From Rhizobiales bacterium dw_265 (GTDB taxonomy: Bacteria > Pseudomonadota > Alphaproteobacteria > Micropepsales > Micropepsaceae), in the NCBI GenBank assembly GCA_018449595.1, contig JAAVUU010000004.1, forward strand, positions 62,001 to 126,000: a DNA stretch of 64,000 bases, read 5' to 3'. Below are positions 1-9,562 of this stretch, piece after piece (position 1 is the stretch's first letter; the number at the start of each line of letters is the position of its first letter). The translations under genes and the position numbers were made by a program. The notes beneath the pieces were generated by a model that was given only the letters and a program-made list of their open reading frames with translations, did not search any database and was not told the DNA's origin.

Positions 1-2
1 AT

Positions 3-68
3 GATGGCCGCTTCATGGATCAGAAGGCTGATCCCAAGCCCTTTAAAGGCGTCCGCAAGGAAGACTAA
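3..68 (+). CDS. C-terminal end of an unidentified upstream gene (partial)
   Basis: The window opens inside a reading frame that ends with TAA at 66-68, forty bases before uvrB. The visible tail is 21 residues and is polar and lysine-rich, ending in KGVRKED. That composition suits a soluble protein's C-terminus, but nothing identifies the family. The frame was chosen over frame 1, which also stays open to a stop at 76-78, because its residues look more protein-like; this is a weak argument. Confidence 0.35.
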   Translation, partial: DGRFMDQKADPKPFKGVRKED

Positions 69-107
69 AGTCGTTTAACCGGGCCGATTAAATCCTATAT
101 TCCTCCC

Positions 108-2477
<2,370 letters not shown>

Positions 2478-2553
2478 GTCACCCCGGGCATTCCCTCGAA
2501 AGCTTCTGAGACGCCCAGCCCTGACAATAAGGCTTAAGATCGTTGGCCAAATT

Positions 2554-2567
2554 GCTCAATTTTGAGC
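2554..2567. promoter_or_regulatory. Inverted repeat upstream of the ParA-like operon, possible operator
   Basis: GCTCAA-TT-TTGAGC is a perfect 6-bp inverted repeat in an AT-rich stretch 52 bases before the first gene of the island. A -10-like TATAGT lies at about 2580-2585 and a strong GGAGG ribosome site at 2610-2614. A role in autoregulation is inferred from placement only. Confidence 0.4.
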
Positions 2568-2618
2568 TATGTTGGTTCATATAGTTGCGTATTGGGAGGC
2601 AATATATCCGGAGGATAA

Positions 2619-3479
2619 ATGCCAGGCGGGAAAGTTATTTCCACACTAAACATGAAGGGCGGAGTCGGTAAAACGACGATAACCGCCCACGTCATGAGAA
2701 TCCTTTTCAATCAACATAAAAAAAAGATTTTGCTGGTTGATCTCGATCCGCAGTTCAATCTTACACAGTGCCTAAGAACGCGGGCCGCCTATGAAGCCTT
2801 AAAGAAGGCTAATAAAACTGTTTTTGCTGCGATGGAGCCCCCATCCGATGTGGGCTTATTCGACGTTGCGACGACCCATCACGCGCCGCCGGATGCAGAA
2901 TCGCTGGCAGTAAGGCTGTGGCATTTCAAAGATGGGTCAGCGCACCTTGACCTCTTGCCGGGCAACTTTGAGCTTGTGAAATACAGCCTAATTTCGGACT
3001 CGGGGAAATTGGCCGCGGTACAGAAAAGGTTTTTGCATTTTATTGCAAACGCTCGGCAGAAGTACGATTTGGTAGTGATAGACTGCAACCCTAGCAGTTC
3101 CTTTATCACCCTATGCGCTTTGCACGCATGCTCTCACATTCTTGTCCCTGTTAAACCAGATCGTTATTCGATGCTTGGTTTGGAACTATTGGCGGATTTT
3201 TTAGATCGGATACCAACTATCCATCCTAAACCAGAGATTGCCGTTCTGTTGAACGGAATACCTCGGACTAACTATGACCCATTTACTGAAAATGAGTTGC
3301 GTGCCCACCCTGTTTTCGGTCCAAAGGTGCTGACCAATAAGTTGAAAAAGTCGAAACTGCTGGAGGCGCACTCGGGTTACACTGGGTTCGCAACTGATAA
3401 ACCAGTTCCGTACCGAGCATTGCTCGCTACCGAAATTGGTGAAATAGCGAGTGAGCTTGTGCAGAAGTGGAACATCTGA
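2619..3479 (+). CDS. ParA/Soj-like ATPase, first gene of a three-gene island
   Basis: A 286-residue SIMIBI-class ATPase of the ParA family. The deviant Walker A K-GGVGKTT sits at residues 13-20, with its signature lysine. Walker A' is LLVDLDPQ (Asp41) and Walker B is LVVIDCNPSSS (Asp155). No DNA-binding N-terminal extension precedes the P-loop, so it resembles small ParA/Soj ATPases. No ParB or centromere-like repeat is present, and the next two genes overlap it, so plasmid-style partition is unlikely to be its job. Base composition is clearly more AT-rich than flanking uvrB and csp genes, with more AAA/AAT/TTT codons, which suggests horizontal acquisition. A strong GGAGG ribosome site precedes ATG 2619. 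A role as an ATPase switch for the downstream HEPN-like proteins is inference. Confidence 0.85.
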   Translation: MPGGKVISTLNMKGGVGKTTITAHVMRILFNQHKKKILLVDLDPQFNLTQCLRTRAAYEALKKANKTVFAAMEPPSDVGLFDVATTHHAPPDAESLAVRLWHFKDGSAHLDLLPGNFELVKYSLISDSGKLAAVQKRFLHFIANARQKYDLVVIDCNPSSSFITLCALHACSHILVPVKPDRYSMLGLELLADFLDRIPTIHPKPEIAVLLNGIPRTNYDPFTENELRAHPVFGPKVLTNKLKKSKLLEAHSGYTGFATDKPVPYRALLATEIGEIASELVQKWNI

Positions 3480-3952
3480 TGAAAGACCCAGCCGAGCAGG
3501 TCATACTTTTACTTGCTGCGTCAGGATTGACCGAGGACGATATCCATAGAGCAATCCGCGCTTTGGAAAGACTGGGCGCGTCCAGGACTACTGAAATTGT
3601 ATATCAGGCTCGCAAACGCATCCGAACTCTAGATTTCACCTTACTGAAGCAGAGTGCGCCATTAGCTCACTATTCTGCTGTGAATGACGACATCTATAGA
3701 CTGTTAATGTTGGAGGCAGGCTTAACTACCGCTGAAGCCGGATCACGCCTCTATCAGTCGATGAAGAGCAGTATGGGGAGACAAATGGCTATTCCGCCAT
3801 TTCGCCCTAAGCAAGGGTTCCGGACATGGCTTAGCCAAGTACTACAGAAAATCGCGCCCAGCGAAGTGCTACACCACGCAACTAAGGTGCGTAATGACGC
3901 AGTTCATCGCGGCACGAAATCTGACTGGCCGTTGCGAGATAGAGAAACGTGA
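3479..3952 (+). CDS. Unknown protein with a HEPN-type RxxxxH motif
   Basis: 157 residues, predicted mostly helical, second gene of the island. The start ATG at 3479 overlaps the stop of the ParA-like gene (TGATG); an in-frame GTG at 3467 is a possible alternative. Near the C-terminus is VRNDAVHRG: Arg138-Asn139-x3-His143, the Rx4-6H motif with a polar residue after Arg that marks HEPN-domain ribonucleases. The helical N-terminus (residues 5-55) has LxxxGLxEDDIHRAIRALE. HEPN proteins are common effectors in toxin-antitoxin, abortive-infection and CRISPR-associated systems; assignment here rests on the motif and its helical context only. Codon use is AT-rich like its neighbours. Tight coupling to both neighbours implies one functional unit. 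Confidence 0.6.
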   Translation: MKDPAEQVILLLAASGLTEDDIHRAIRALERLGASRTTEIVYQARKRIRTLDFTLLKQSAPLAHYSAVNDDIYRLLMLEAGLTTAEAGSRLYQSMKSSMGRQMAIPPFRPKQGFRTWLSQVLQKIAPSEVLHHATKVRNDAVHRGTKSDWPLRDRET

Positions 3953-4638
3953 GTGCCGCAGCGGAAGCTACCGCTTTGAAAGCAGCTGTTGACGCACATT
4001 ATGCTGCATCCCTGTCAGCCTACGTCGACAAAGTCACATCAGAAACAGATCTGCTGTTAAATTGGATAGATTATCTCCGCAAATCGGCAAAAAATAAAAA
4101 TGCTGTCCGGCTTTTAGATGCCGTTCAGGGCGCAATCATCGAAACGGCTGGCTGCTTATCTCTTGGCCTGGTTCGACCAGCAATATTTTCTGTACGGATT
4201 CAATTAGAATTGTTGGTTGCGTGGATTTATTTCGAAGACCACGCGGTCGAATGGTCTCGGATAGAAGGAGGGAAAGACTTTCCTATGCGATCCTTCTATC
4301 TGAAATACATGAGCGAAAATGGAAGCGAATTTTCTACTCGGATGAAGCTTTTAGAAGACAAAAGGCAGCGAAAGCATGCAGACCCTTACGGCATCCTTTC
4401 TGTATATGTTCATAGCACATCCCCTTACTCAGCCCCGCAGGTGGGCCCGCTCGCGGCCTTGGTGTTCCCGTCGGCAAAATGCGATGAATGTGTCGAGCTA
4501 CAGAGAGATGTCGCCGAGTACCTGACAGACATCTTGGCGGCATGGAACATTAGTAAATGGCATGATCTCCCTGAACTTATTAGGGCGAACATGACTGCTC
4601 GGCTGCCGCCGAAGGATTTGAGTAAGCTCTGTAGCTGA
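3949..4638 (+). CDS. Unknown alpha-helical protein, third gene of the island
   Basis: 229 residues, starting with a GTG that overlaps the previous stop by four bases (GTGA). The sequence looks all-helical: residues 55-97 form a hydrophobic stretch containing RPAIFSVRIQLELLVAW, and residues 147-155 carry YGILSVYVH followed by STSP. An LSxxVH pattern after a helical pair recalls HEPN-like DUF5677-type proteins, but the canonical RxxxxH is not present, so it may be an inactive partner, an antitoxin or a sensor. No signal peptide is visible and I do not recognise the family with confidence. The gene is AT-rich and closes the island; beyond it base composition returns to the genome's GC-rich style. 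No terminator is obvious after it. Confidence 0.6.
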   Translation: MSAAAEATALKAAVDAHYAASLSAYVDKVTSETDLLLNWIDYLRKSAKNKNAVRLLDAVQGAIIETAGCLSLGLVRPAIFSVRIQLELLVAWIYFEDHAVEWSRIEGGKDFPMRSFYLKYMSENGSEFSTRMKLLEDKRQRKHADPYGILSVYVHSTSPYSAPQVGPLAALVFPSAKCDECVELQRDVAEYLTDILAAWNISKWHDLPELIRANMTARLPPKDLSKLCS

Positions 4639-5061
4639 ATTCAATTGCAACGATAAAGCAGCAACTCTCGAACTCAACGTCAAACATTACAACTTATCCT
4701 CACGCTCCTGCGTCACTGTAGAATTCGCGCATGGCAAAGCGCGATGACGAAATATCAGCGGGCGGAGGAAGAGCGCGGACAGGCGCGCGTGGACAAAGGG
4801 GGGAGGCCCCCGAAAAATTCCCCGAAACGCCCGCGCCATTCCTGCCTTCGCGCCCTCGCCGCCGTGGCACAGCGCGATGCGGACAAGCCGCGCCGTTTGC
4901 TATTTCCCCGCATAAGGCGCATGACCCGCGTGCGACTGCCGCCAGACGAAGCGCCAATCCCGACCCGCACGTCTCCGCGCGCCTGGCCCAGCCCTCCCTA
5001 TCCGCCGTTTTCGCCGCCTGTGCATTCCGTGCGGGCGCATCTTTTTCAAAGGACTACACTC
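4639..5061. other. Gene-free interval between the island and the first csp gene
   Basis: About 420 bases without a credible gene. The first 90 are AT-rich and belong to the island's tail; composition turns GC-rich near 4720-4735, which probably marks the island's right edge. The open frames here (from 4731 and 4744) have no coding signature and only read into csp. A long 5' leader is usual for csp genes, and much of 4740-5061 may be such a leader. No clear direct repeat matches the left edge near 2480-2550. Confidence 0.5.
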
Positions 5062-5265
5062 ATGACCATCGGCACCGTGAAATTCTTCAATTCCTCCAAG
5101 GGCTTCGGCTTCATCTCGCCCGAGGGCGGCGCCAAGGATGTGTTCGTCCACGCCACCGCGCTGGAAGCCGCCGGCATGACCTCGCTCGGCGAAGGCGAAA
5201 AGGTGTCGTTCGACATCCAGCCCGACGCCAAGGGCTCCAAGGCCGTGAACCTGGCCCGCGCCTGA
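5062..5265 (+). CDS. Cold-shock protein, CspA family (copy 1)
   Basis: A 67-residue single cold-shock domain that binds single-stranded RNA/DNA and melts mRNA structure. RNP1 is KGFGFI (residues 13-18) and RNP2 is VFVH (27-30), both intact. AAAGGA lies upstream of ATG 5062. An in-frame open stretch reaches back to 4744 but is unrelated in composition, so the short form is chosen. It is the most divergent of three paralogues in this window (SSKGFGFISPEGGAKD, DIQPDAKGSK), the others being at 6081 and 8042. It has its own terminator at 5277. Confidence 0.95.
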   Translation: MTIGTVKFFNSSKGFGFISPEGGAKDVFVHATALEAAGMTSLGEGEKVSFDIQPDAKGSKAVNLARA

Positions 5266-5276
5266 TTTCCAATACC

Positions 5277-5312
5277 GGCGGCGGGGACATTCGTCTCCGC
5301 CGCCGCCTTTTC
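5277..5312 (+). terminator. Rho-independent-like terminator after csp copy 1
   Basis: A 12-bp stem GGCGGCGGGGAC / GTCTCCGCCGCC (one G-T pair) closes an ATTC loop and is followed by GCCTTTTCT. It begins 12 bases after the csp stop and precedes the gene at 5331, so it may attenuate rather than fully stop transcription. Confidence 0.75.
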
Positions 5313-5330
5313 TCCCACCCGAAAGGCCTC

Positions 5331-5678
5331 ATGCTGCACCGCCACCGCCGTCCCTTCGTTCCCGACGAGAAGCAGGAGGCCATCCTGCTGGACGAGCTGG
5401 TCGCCGTGCTGACACCGCATCCCGCCGGCCTGCGCCGCTGGTCGGTGATGAACGGCGTGCGCAAGGCCCGCCGCGCCGCCTCCCGCGACATTCCGCTGAA
5501 GCTGGAATCCGATGTCGAACGCATCTTCCGCCGCTTCTGCGCCAACGATGGCGCGCGCGATCCCGGAACGCAGCGCTTTTGCCGCCCGCCTGAAACCGCC
5601 GGCGAGGTCTGGGCCCTGAACCCGGCCTTTGTCGCCGACGATGCGTCTCCCGAACCATCCAGGGAAGCGGCGGAATAG
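5331..5678 (+). CDS. Conserved-looking hypothetical protein, 115 aa
   Basis: Starts at ATG 5331 with GAAAGG just upstream and ends one base before the next gene's ATG. The protein is rich in Arg and Ala, has no signal peptide or membrane segment, and contains a basic middle (NGVRKARRAASRDIPLKLESDVERIFRRF is split by Ile-Pro) that could contact nucleic acid. The N-terminal half DEKQEAILLDELVAVL is amphipathic helix. I recognise no family. Position directly behind the csp terminator and tight coupling to the next small gene suggest a small stress-linked operon. A minus-strand frame over the same bases is a mirror. Confidence 0.55.
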   Translation: MLHRHRRPFVPDEKQEAILLDELVAVLTPHPAGLRRWSVMNGVRKARRAASRDIPLKLESDVERIFRRFCANDGARDPGTQRFCRPPETAGEVWALNPAFVADDASPEPSREAAE

Positions 5679-5834
5679 ATGGCGCCCAGGCCCCCGAATT
5701 ATTCGCAGGACCGCCTGCAGCGCGAACGCGCCCAGGCCATCAAGACCCGCGAAAAGGCCGAGCGCCGCGCCGAGGAAAGCGCCCGCCGCAAGGCCGAAAA
5801 GACCGAAACCAAGCCGGATGACGGCGCGGCCTGA
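5679..5834 (+). CDS. Small highly charged protein, 51 aa
   Basis: Begins MAPRPPNYSQDRLQRERAQ and continues as an Arg/Lys/Glu/Ala-rich helix to the stop at 5832-5834. It starts at the base directly after the upstream stop codon, so it is translationally coupled. Short alphaproteobacterial proteins of this form (an N-terminal PPNYSQDR-like segment, then a charged helix) are common near cold-shock and ribosome-associated genes; the function is unknown. It lies in a different frame from the open reading frame that starts at 5629 and is easily missed because it is so short. Confidence 0.6.
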   Translation: MAPRPPNYSQDRLQRERAQAIKTREKAERRAEESARRKAEKTETKPDDGAA

Positions 5835-6080
5835 ATCCGGTCTTCGCAACCGCAAAATCCCTGCGCGCCGCGCGGTCATTGTTATTTAAGCCCAAATGGC
5901 CTATACAAAGCGCTCGTGGTTCTTGCGTCCTAAAGTCAGACGAAGCGCTTTCCGTCTATCCGACCCGCCTCACGGCGACAGGACGCACCGAAAATCTTCC
6001 CACCCGACCCGATGTTCTTGTTTCCACGGCCGTTCCCGCATTTCGCGTGGGCGGAACCCGATGCTCCCAAAGGAAATGTT

Positions 6081-6284
6081 ATGGCAATCGGAACCGTGAA
6101 GTTCTTCAATGCAACCAAAGGCTTCGGCTTTATCGCGCCCGATGGCGGCGGCAAGGACGTGTTCGTCCATGCCTCGGCTGTCGAAGCGGCGGGCATGCGC
6201 TCGCTCAACGAAGGCCAGAAGGTCAATTTCGACATCGTGCCGGACGCGCGCGGTGCCAAGGCGGCCAACCTGTCGGCTGCCTGA
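6081..6284 (+). CDS. Cold-shock protein, CspA family (copy 2)
   Basis: 67 residues with intact RNP1 KGFGFI and RNP2 VFVH. It starts at ATG 6081 with AAAGGA at 6069-6074. It is very close to copy 3 at 8042 (shared [33 protein letters not shown]), so these two look like a more recent duplication than copy 1. About 200 bases of leader between 5880 and 6080 have no gene, as expected for a structured csp 5' leader. Confidence 0.95.
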   Translation: MAIGTVKFFNATKGFGFIAPDGGGKDVFVHASAVEAAGMRSLNEGQKVNFDIVPDARGAKAANLSAA

Positions 6285-6293
6285 TTGAAAAGC

Positions 6294-6324
6294 CGGGCGG
6301 CGGTTTGCGCCGCCGCCCGATCTT
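6294..6324 (+). terminator. Terminator hairpin after csp copy 2
   Basis: A perfect 10-bp stem CGGGCGGCGG / CCGCCGCCCG with a six-base loop starts nine bases after the csp stop and is followed by ATCTTT. The short T-run makes it weaker than the one after copy 3. Confidence 0.7.
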
Positions 6325-6343
6325 TCAAGAAAAGGAAATCCTC

Positions 6344-6637
6344 ATGGATGACAACAATCCCTCTTTGAATCCTTCGCTGAATCCCTCCCTGGCCGCGCGC
6401 AAGCGCGACGCCGCCCAGCGCACCGCCAATGGCGTCTTCGCCGTCTGGGAAAAGCGCACCGCCCTGGTGAAGAACGAGATGGCCGCCGAAAGCGCCGCCA
6501 ACGACGCCAAGACCATCCGCCTCAAGGCCCTGCGCCTGGAAAAAGAAAAGCAGGACGCCGAAGCCGCCGCCATCGCGGCTGCCAACGCCCCCGCCCCTGT
6601 GCCGAAGAAGCGCGTCAAGCGCATTATCGCCGGCTGA
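6344..6637 (+). CDS. Small alanine/lysine-rich coiled-coil protein, 97 aa
   Basis: ATG 6344 follows AAAAGGA by seven bases. The N-terminus has a triple NPSL repeat (NPSLNPSLNPSL, residues 5-16) and then an Ala/Lys/Glu-rich helix through residue ~85 with a basic VPKKRVKRI tail. No signal peptide or membrane segment. The pattern suits a small coiled-coil or nucleic-acid-associated protein; I recognise no named family. It sits between a csp terminator and the Gre-type gene, 11 bases upstream of the latter, so the two may be co-transcribed. Confidence 0.6.
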   Translation: MDDNNPSLNPSLNPSLAARKRDAAQRTANGVFAVWEKRTALVKNEMAAESAANDAKTIRLKALRLEKEKQDAEAAAIAAANAPAPVPKKRVKRIIAG

Positions 6638-6648
6638 TCCGCGCTGCC

Positions 6649-7098
6649 ATGAGCCGCGCCTTTGTAAAAGAAACCGCTGAATCGGCGCCTCCGCCCGAAC
6701 GGATGGTTGACGACGGCCCCAACCTGGTGACGGCGGAAGGCCTTGCCGCCATCCACGCGCATGTCGCGCGCATTGAAGCCGCGATGCAGACCGAAACCAA
6801 TGTCCTGCTGCGCGAAACCCTGGCGCGCGACCTGCGCTATTGGGAAATCCGCCAGGCCTCGGCCCAGCTTGTGGCGCCCGCCCGCAACGGCACGGTCGCT
6901 TTCGGCTGCCGCGTCACCATCGCCCGCAAGGGCCGCACCCAGAATTTCCGCATCGTCGGGGTGGATGAGACCGACGCCAAGGGCCTGGTCAGCTTCCGCA
7001 GCCCGCTGGCGGCCGCGATCCTGGGCGCCCGCCCCGGCGATATCGTCGAGGCGCCCGCGCCGCTGGGAGAAATCGAGATTCAGTCCGTCGAAGACTGA
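6649..7098 (+). CDS. GreA/GreB-family transcription elongation factor
   Basis: A 149-residue protein beginning MSRAFVKE, the typical GreB-like start. Residues 28-80 form the predicted N-terminal coiled coil ([16 protein letters not shown]...[15 protein letters not shown]) that enters the RNA polymerase secondary channel. Residues 85-148 are the FKBP-like C-terminal domain ([38 protein letters not shown]). Gre factors rescue backtracked polymerase by stimulating transcript cleavage. The acidic coiled-coil tip is not clearly of the DEA type, so cleavage activity is uncertain. The next gene (tdk) converges on it with only a few bases between stops. Confidence 0.85.
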   Translation: MSRAFVKETAESAPPPERMVDDGPNLVTAEGLAAIHAHVARIEAAMQTETNVLLRETLARDLRYWEIRQASAQLVAPARNGTVAFGCRVTIARKGRTQNFRIVGVDETDAKGLVSFRSPLAAAILGARPGDIVEAPAPLGEIEIQSVED

Positions 7099-7105
7099 GG
7101 CGGCG

Positions 7106-7753
7106 TCAGCCGGCCCGCTTGGCGCGCAGCGGCACCGCCGCCACGGATTCATAGCAGGCGCGGCAGCGCACCTGGTATTCGCCGGCATCGCCCACCACCA
7201 GCTGCTCGGCGCCCGGTATGATGCGGTGGCTGATATAGCCATCGTCCGAACCGCAGACCATGCAGACGCCGGTCAGCTTCTCGACATGGTCGGCCATCGC
7301 CAGCAGTCCGGGAATGGGTCCGAAGGGCTGTTCGGTGAAGTCCATGTCCAGCCCGGCCACGATGATGCGCAGGTCGGACCTGGCCTTCTCGCGCAGCAAG
7401 CCGCGAATGGCGCGGCCGAACCAGCCCAGGCTGTCGCACATCGGCTCGTCCAGCGGGAAGAATTGCGCCTCGTCCACCGCCAGCACGTCGAACGCGCCAT
7501 CGGCGAGGTGCCGCGCGAAATCGGCGGCGTTGCGCACCATCAGGGCGGACAAGGTCGCCGTCACCTCGACGCTGCCGTCGGCATTCACCGCGCGGGCGGC
7601 GATGCTGCCCTGGGTGCGGGTATCATGCGCCGGCTTGAGGATACGCACCCGCTTCCTGGCATATTGCGCGCGATGCAACCGGGCGATCAGGCGTTCCGTT
7701 TTCCCGGAAAACATCGGCCCGACGATCACTTCCAGACGCGCGGTCATCGGCAT
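7106..7753 (-). CDS. tdk: Thymidine kinase (type II)
   Basis: Phosphorylates thymidine to dTMP in the salvage pathway. The P-loop is GPMFSGKT (residues 12-19), the catalytic/Walker B stretch VDEAQFF, the lasso region [11 protein letters not shown], and a C-terminal zinc site is made by CMVC and CRAC. The start at 7753 (MPMTARLEV) is chosen because GGGAG lies five bases upstream; the open frame extends 16 codons further without similarity to the family. At 215 residues it is of normal length. It converges on the Gre gene. Confidence 0.95.
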   Translation of the reverse strand: MPMTARLEVIVGPMFSGKTERLIARLHRAQYARKRVRILKPAHDTRTQGSIAARAVNADGSVEVTATLSALMVRNAADFARHLADGAFDVLAVDEAQFFPLDEPMCDSLGWFGRAIRGLLREKARSDLRIIVAGLDMDFTEQPFGPIPGLLAMADHVEKLTGVCMVCGSDDGYISHRIIPGAEQLVVGDAGEYQVRCRACYESVAAVPLRAKRAG

Positions 7754-8041
7754 GCAACTCCCTTGGAACCACAACACATGGTGAATCGCGCCGGCCCGCA
7801 AGCCATGCTGCGGCGCAATCCACAGACGCCGCCGTCATGCTCCCTTTCTTGCCAATATCGGCCCGCGGGCGTAATGTCCCCCTCACGAGGCGTTACGGCC
7901 CGTTACAGTGAAGCGCACCTAGAATTCCCTGCCCGCCTTGAGTGCGCGCCTGGACGACGGTTGAACTTCCTTCCCTGCAACACCGTAAAGCCCCGCCCAC
8001 CCGGCATCCGCCGTATGGGAAAACCATGCAGGAACTGTTTA

Positions 8042-8245
8042 ATGACCATCGGAACCGTGAAATTCTTCAATACCTCCAAGGGCTTTGGCTTCATCGCGCC
8101 AGAAGGTGGCGGCAAGGATGTGTTTGTGCACGCCACCGCCGTGGAAGCGGCCGGCCTGCGCTCGCTGAACGAAGGCCAGAAGGTCTCGTTCGACATCGTG
8201 CCCGACGCGCGTGGCGCGAAGGCCGCGAACCTGAAGGCCGTCTAA
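8042..8245 (+). CDS. Cold-shock protein, CspA family (copy 3)
   Basis: 67 residues, RNP1 KGFGFI and RNP2 VFVH intact. ATG 8042 follows CAGGAA. It differs from copy 2 at only a few positions (for example NTSK for NATK, GLRS for GMRS). A 288-base leader separates it from the divergent tdk start; this stretch holds no gene and likely contains the csp promoter and leader. It ends in the strongest terminator of the three csp genes. Confidence 0.95.
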   Translation: MTIGTVKFFNTSKGFGFIAPEGGGKDVFVHATAVEAAGLRSLNEGQKVSFDIVPDARGAKAANLKAV

Positions 8246-8266
8246 ACACGATCTGACGGTTTAGAC

Positions 8267-8303
8267 AAAGGCCCGGTGGAGCAATCCGCCGGGCCTTTTT
8301 CTT
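8267..8303 (+). terminator. Strong terminator after csp copy 3
   Basis: A 14-bp stem (AAAGGCCCGGTGGA / TCCGCCGGGCCTTT, one G-T pair) with a GCAA tetraloop is followed by TTCTTTG. It lies between two converging genes and may serve both strands, because the AAA on the left arm reads as TTT on the minus strand. Confidence 0.88.
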
Positions 8304-8360
8304 TGTCCATTACGCCGGAGCCGGGCGCCGGCCCGGCGTCAGGGCGCGCCACCAAAAAAA

Positions 8361-8813
8361 TTACTGCGCGGACGGCACAGCCGGACGCGCAAAGGCGATG
8401 GTGACTGTCTTCTGGGCGCCGCCGCCGCTGGTGGTGAAATTGGCGCTGTGCGCCCCACTTCCGGATGAACCACCGCTGCCACCGATCATGGCGGCGGTGG
8501 CGGTGTAGCGGCCTGCCGGCGCCTTGAACAGGATCCAGGGCGCATCGCAATCGGTTTCGACCAGGATTTGGTCGCCCCTGGCCAGGGTGATATGGGCATT
8601 GGCGAGATTGGCGCCGCCCGCCGTCGCCAGCACGATCTTCACCGGAAAAGCGCTCCAGCGCGGATCGTCCTTGGCCGAGCCGACCCCGGTGCAGACCACA
8701 TCCACCCCGTTCTGGCTGGTGGGGGTGTCCTGCACCGCCAGCGCCTGGCCGGCCATCATGACGGTGGCAAGGACGGAAACGGCGGCCGCCGCGGTCATCA
8801 CGAAAATGCGCAT
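8361..8813 (-). CDS. Secreted hypothetical protein, 150 aa
   Basis: An N-terminal signal peptide (hydrophobic AAAAVSVLATVMMAGQ, cleavage probably after ALA at residue ~26) predicts export to the periplasm. The mature part is beta-rich; a GRYTATAAMIGG stretch and ANAHITLARGDQ resemble a carboxypeptidase-regulatory-like beta sandwich. Two cysteines (DVVCTGVG, ETDCDAPW) could form a disulfide. A Gly/Ser-rich linker (SGGSSGSGAHS) precedes the C-terminal strand. Similar small secreted proteins occur in alphaproteobacteria but I know of no function. It is divergent from the SodC-like gene at 8918. Confidence 0.65.
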   Translation of the reverse strand: MRIFVMTAAAAVSVLATVMMAGQALAVQDTPTSQNGVDVVCTGVGSAKDDPRWSAFPVKIVLATAGGANLANAHITLARGDQILVETDCDAPWILFKAPAGRYTATAAMIGGSGGSSGSGAHSANFTTSGGGAQKTVTIAFARPAVPSAQ

Positions 8814-8917
8814 TGTTTAAATCTCCTTTGGCCACCCCGCCTGAAAGCGTACAGGCGGCAATCGGGTTCCACCCGCCCTGGCGCTATGGCAAGCTGACGC
8901 CGGCTTTTGGGGGCCTC

Positions 8918-9475
8918 ATGAAGAAATATGTGGTGCTGCTGCTGGCGCTTGGCCTTTGCCCGGCCCTGGCTGCCGGCAAGAAGGCCCATGCCGTCGCCCG
9001 CATGGCCGGGTTGGACGGCAAGTCCCTGGGCAGCGTCGAATTCAGCGCCGTCAACCGGGGCGTGCTGATCGTGTTCGACCTTCACGACCTGCCGCCTGGG
9101 CCCCATGCCATCCACCTGCACACCTCCGCCAATTGCGACGCCAAGTCGGGCTTCACGGCGGCGGGGCCTATCCTGACATTGGTCCCCGGCAAACAGCATG
9201 GCTATCTGGCGGAGGGCGGCCCGGAAGCCGGCGACCTGCCCAGCCAGTTCGCGGACGCCGACGGCCACCTGCATGCCAGCGTCATCACCAACAGCTTCAG
9301 CCTGGGCAACGGCAAGAAGTCCATTTTCGACAAGGACGGCGTCGCCATCATCGTGGACGAGCGGGGCGACGACTACCGCACCCAGCCCCTGGGCAATGCG
9401 GGCAACCGCATCGGCTGCGGCGTGGTGATACGGACGGTGGGACCGGCCGCGCGCCACAGGCGCGCCATCAAATAA
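8918..9475 (+). CDS. Cu/Zn superoxide dismutase-like protein with missing metal ligands
   Basis: A 185-residue exported protein (signal peptide to about residue 19, ALAAG) with the SodC fold. The copper loop HAIHLH keeps His66 and His68, the zinc-loop His94 (QHG) and Asp106 (GDLPS) are kept, as are the active-site Arg164 and the disulfide cysteines 73 and 167 (GNAGNRIGCGV). Aligned by eye to classical enzymes, however, the bridging His is Ile85 (AAGPIL), the zinc His is Glu103 (GPEAGDL) and the fourth copper His is Asp147 (IVDERGDDY). It therefore probably does not dismutate superoxide in the usual way; metal binding, a copper-only or structural role are possible. ATG 8918 was chosen for its signal peptide. 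Confidence 0.8.
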   Translation: MKKYVVLLLALGLCPALAAGKKAHAVARMAGLDGKSLGSVEFSAVNRGVLIVFDLHDLPPGPHAIHLHTSANCDAKSGFTAAGPILTLVPGKQHGYLAEGGPEAGDLPSQFADADGHLHASVITNSFSLGNGKKSIFDKDGVAIIVDERGDDYRTQPLGNAGNRIGCGVVIRTVGPAARHRRAIK

Positions 9476-9562
9476 GCGCCGGAAGCGCCATAAACCGTAA
9501 CCCCGTCAAGGGCTTTCCAGCTTTAGGTTGCGAAGACGGGATGGGAGGGGGTAACAAAACCC

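Noticed and set aside
2619-3479. Plasmid-type partition ATPase
   Set aside because: No ParB, no repeated parS-like sequence, and two genes of other types overlap it; the chromosome has uvrB directly upstream.
4731-5061. Plus-strand frames running into csp copy 1 (to give a 173- or 315-residue protein)
   Set aside because: The added part has no family match, is proline/arginine-rich and sits in the csp leader; the short csp form has a good ribosome site.
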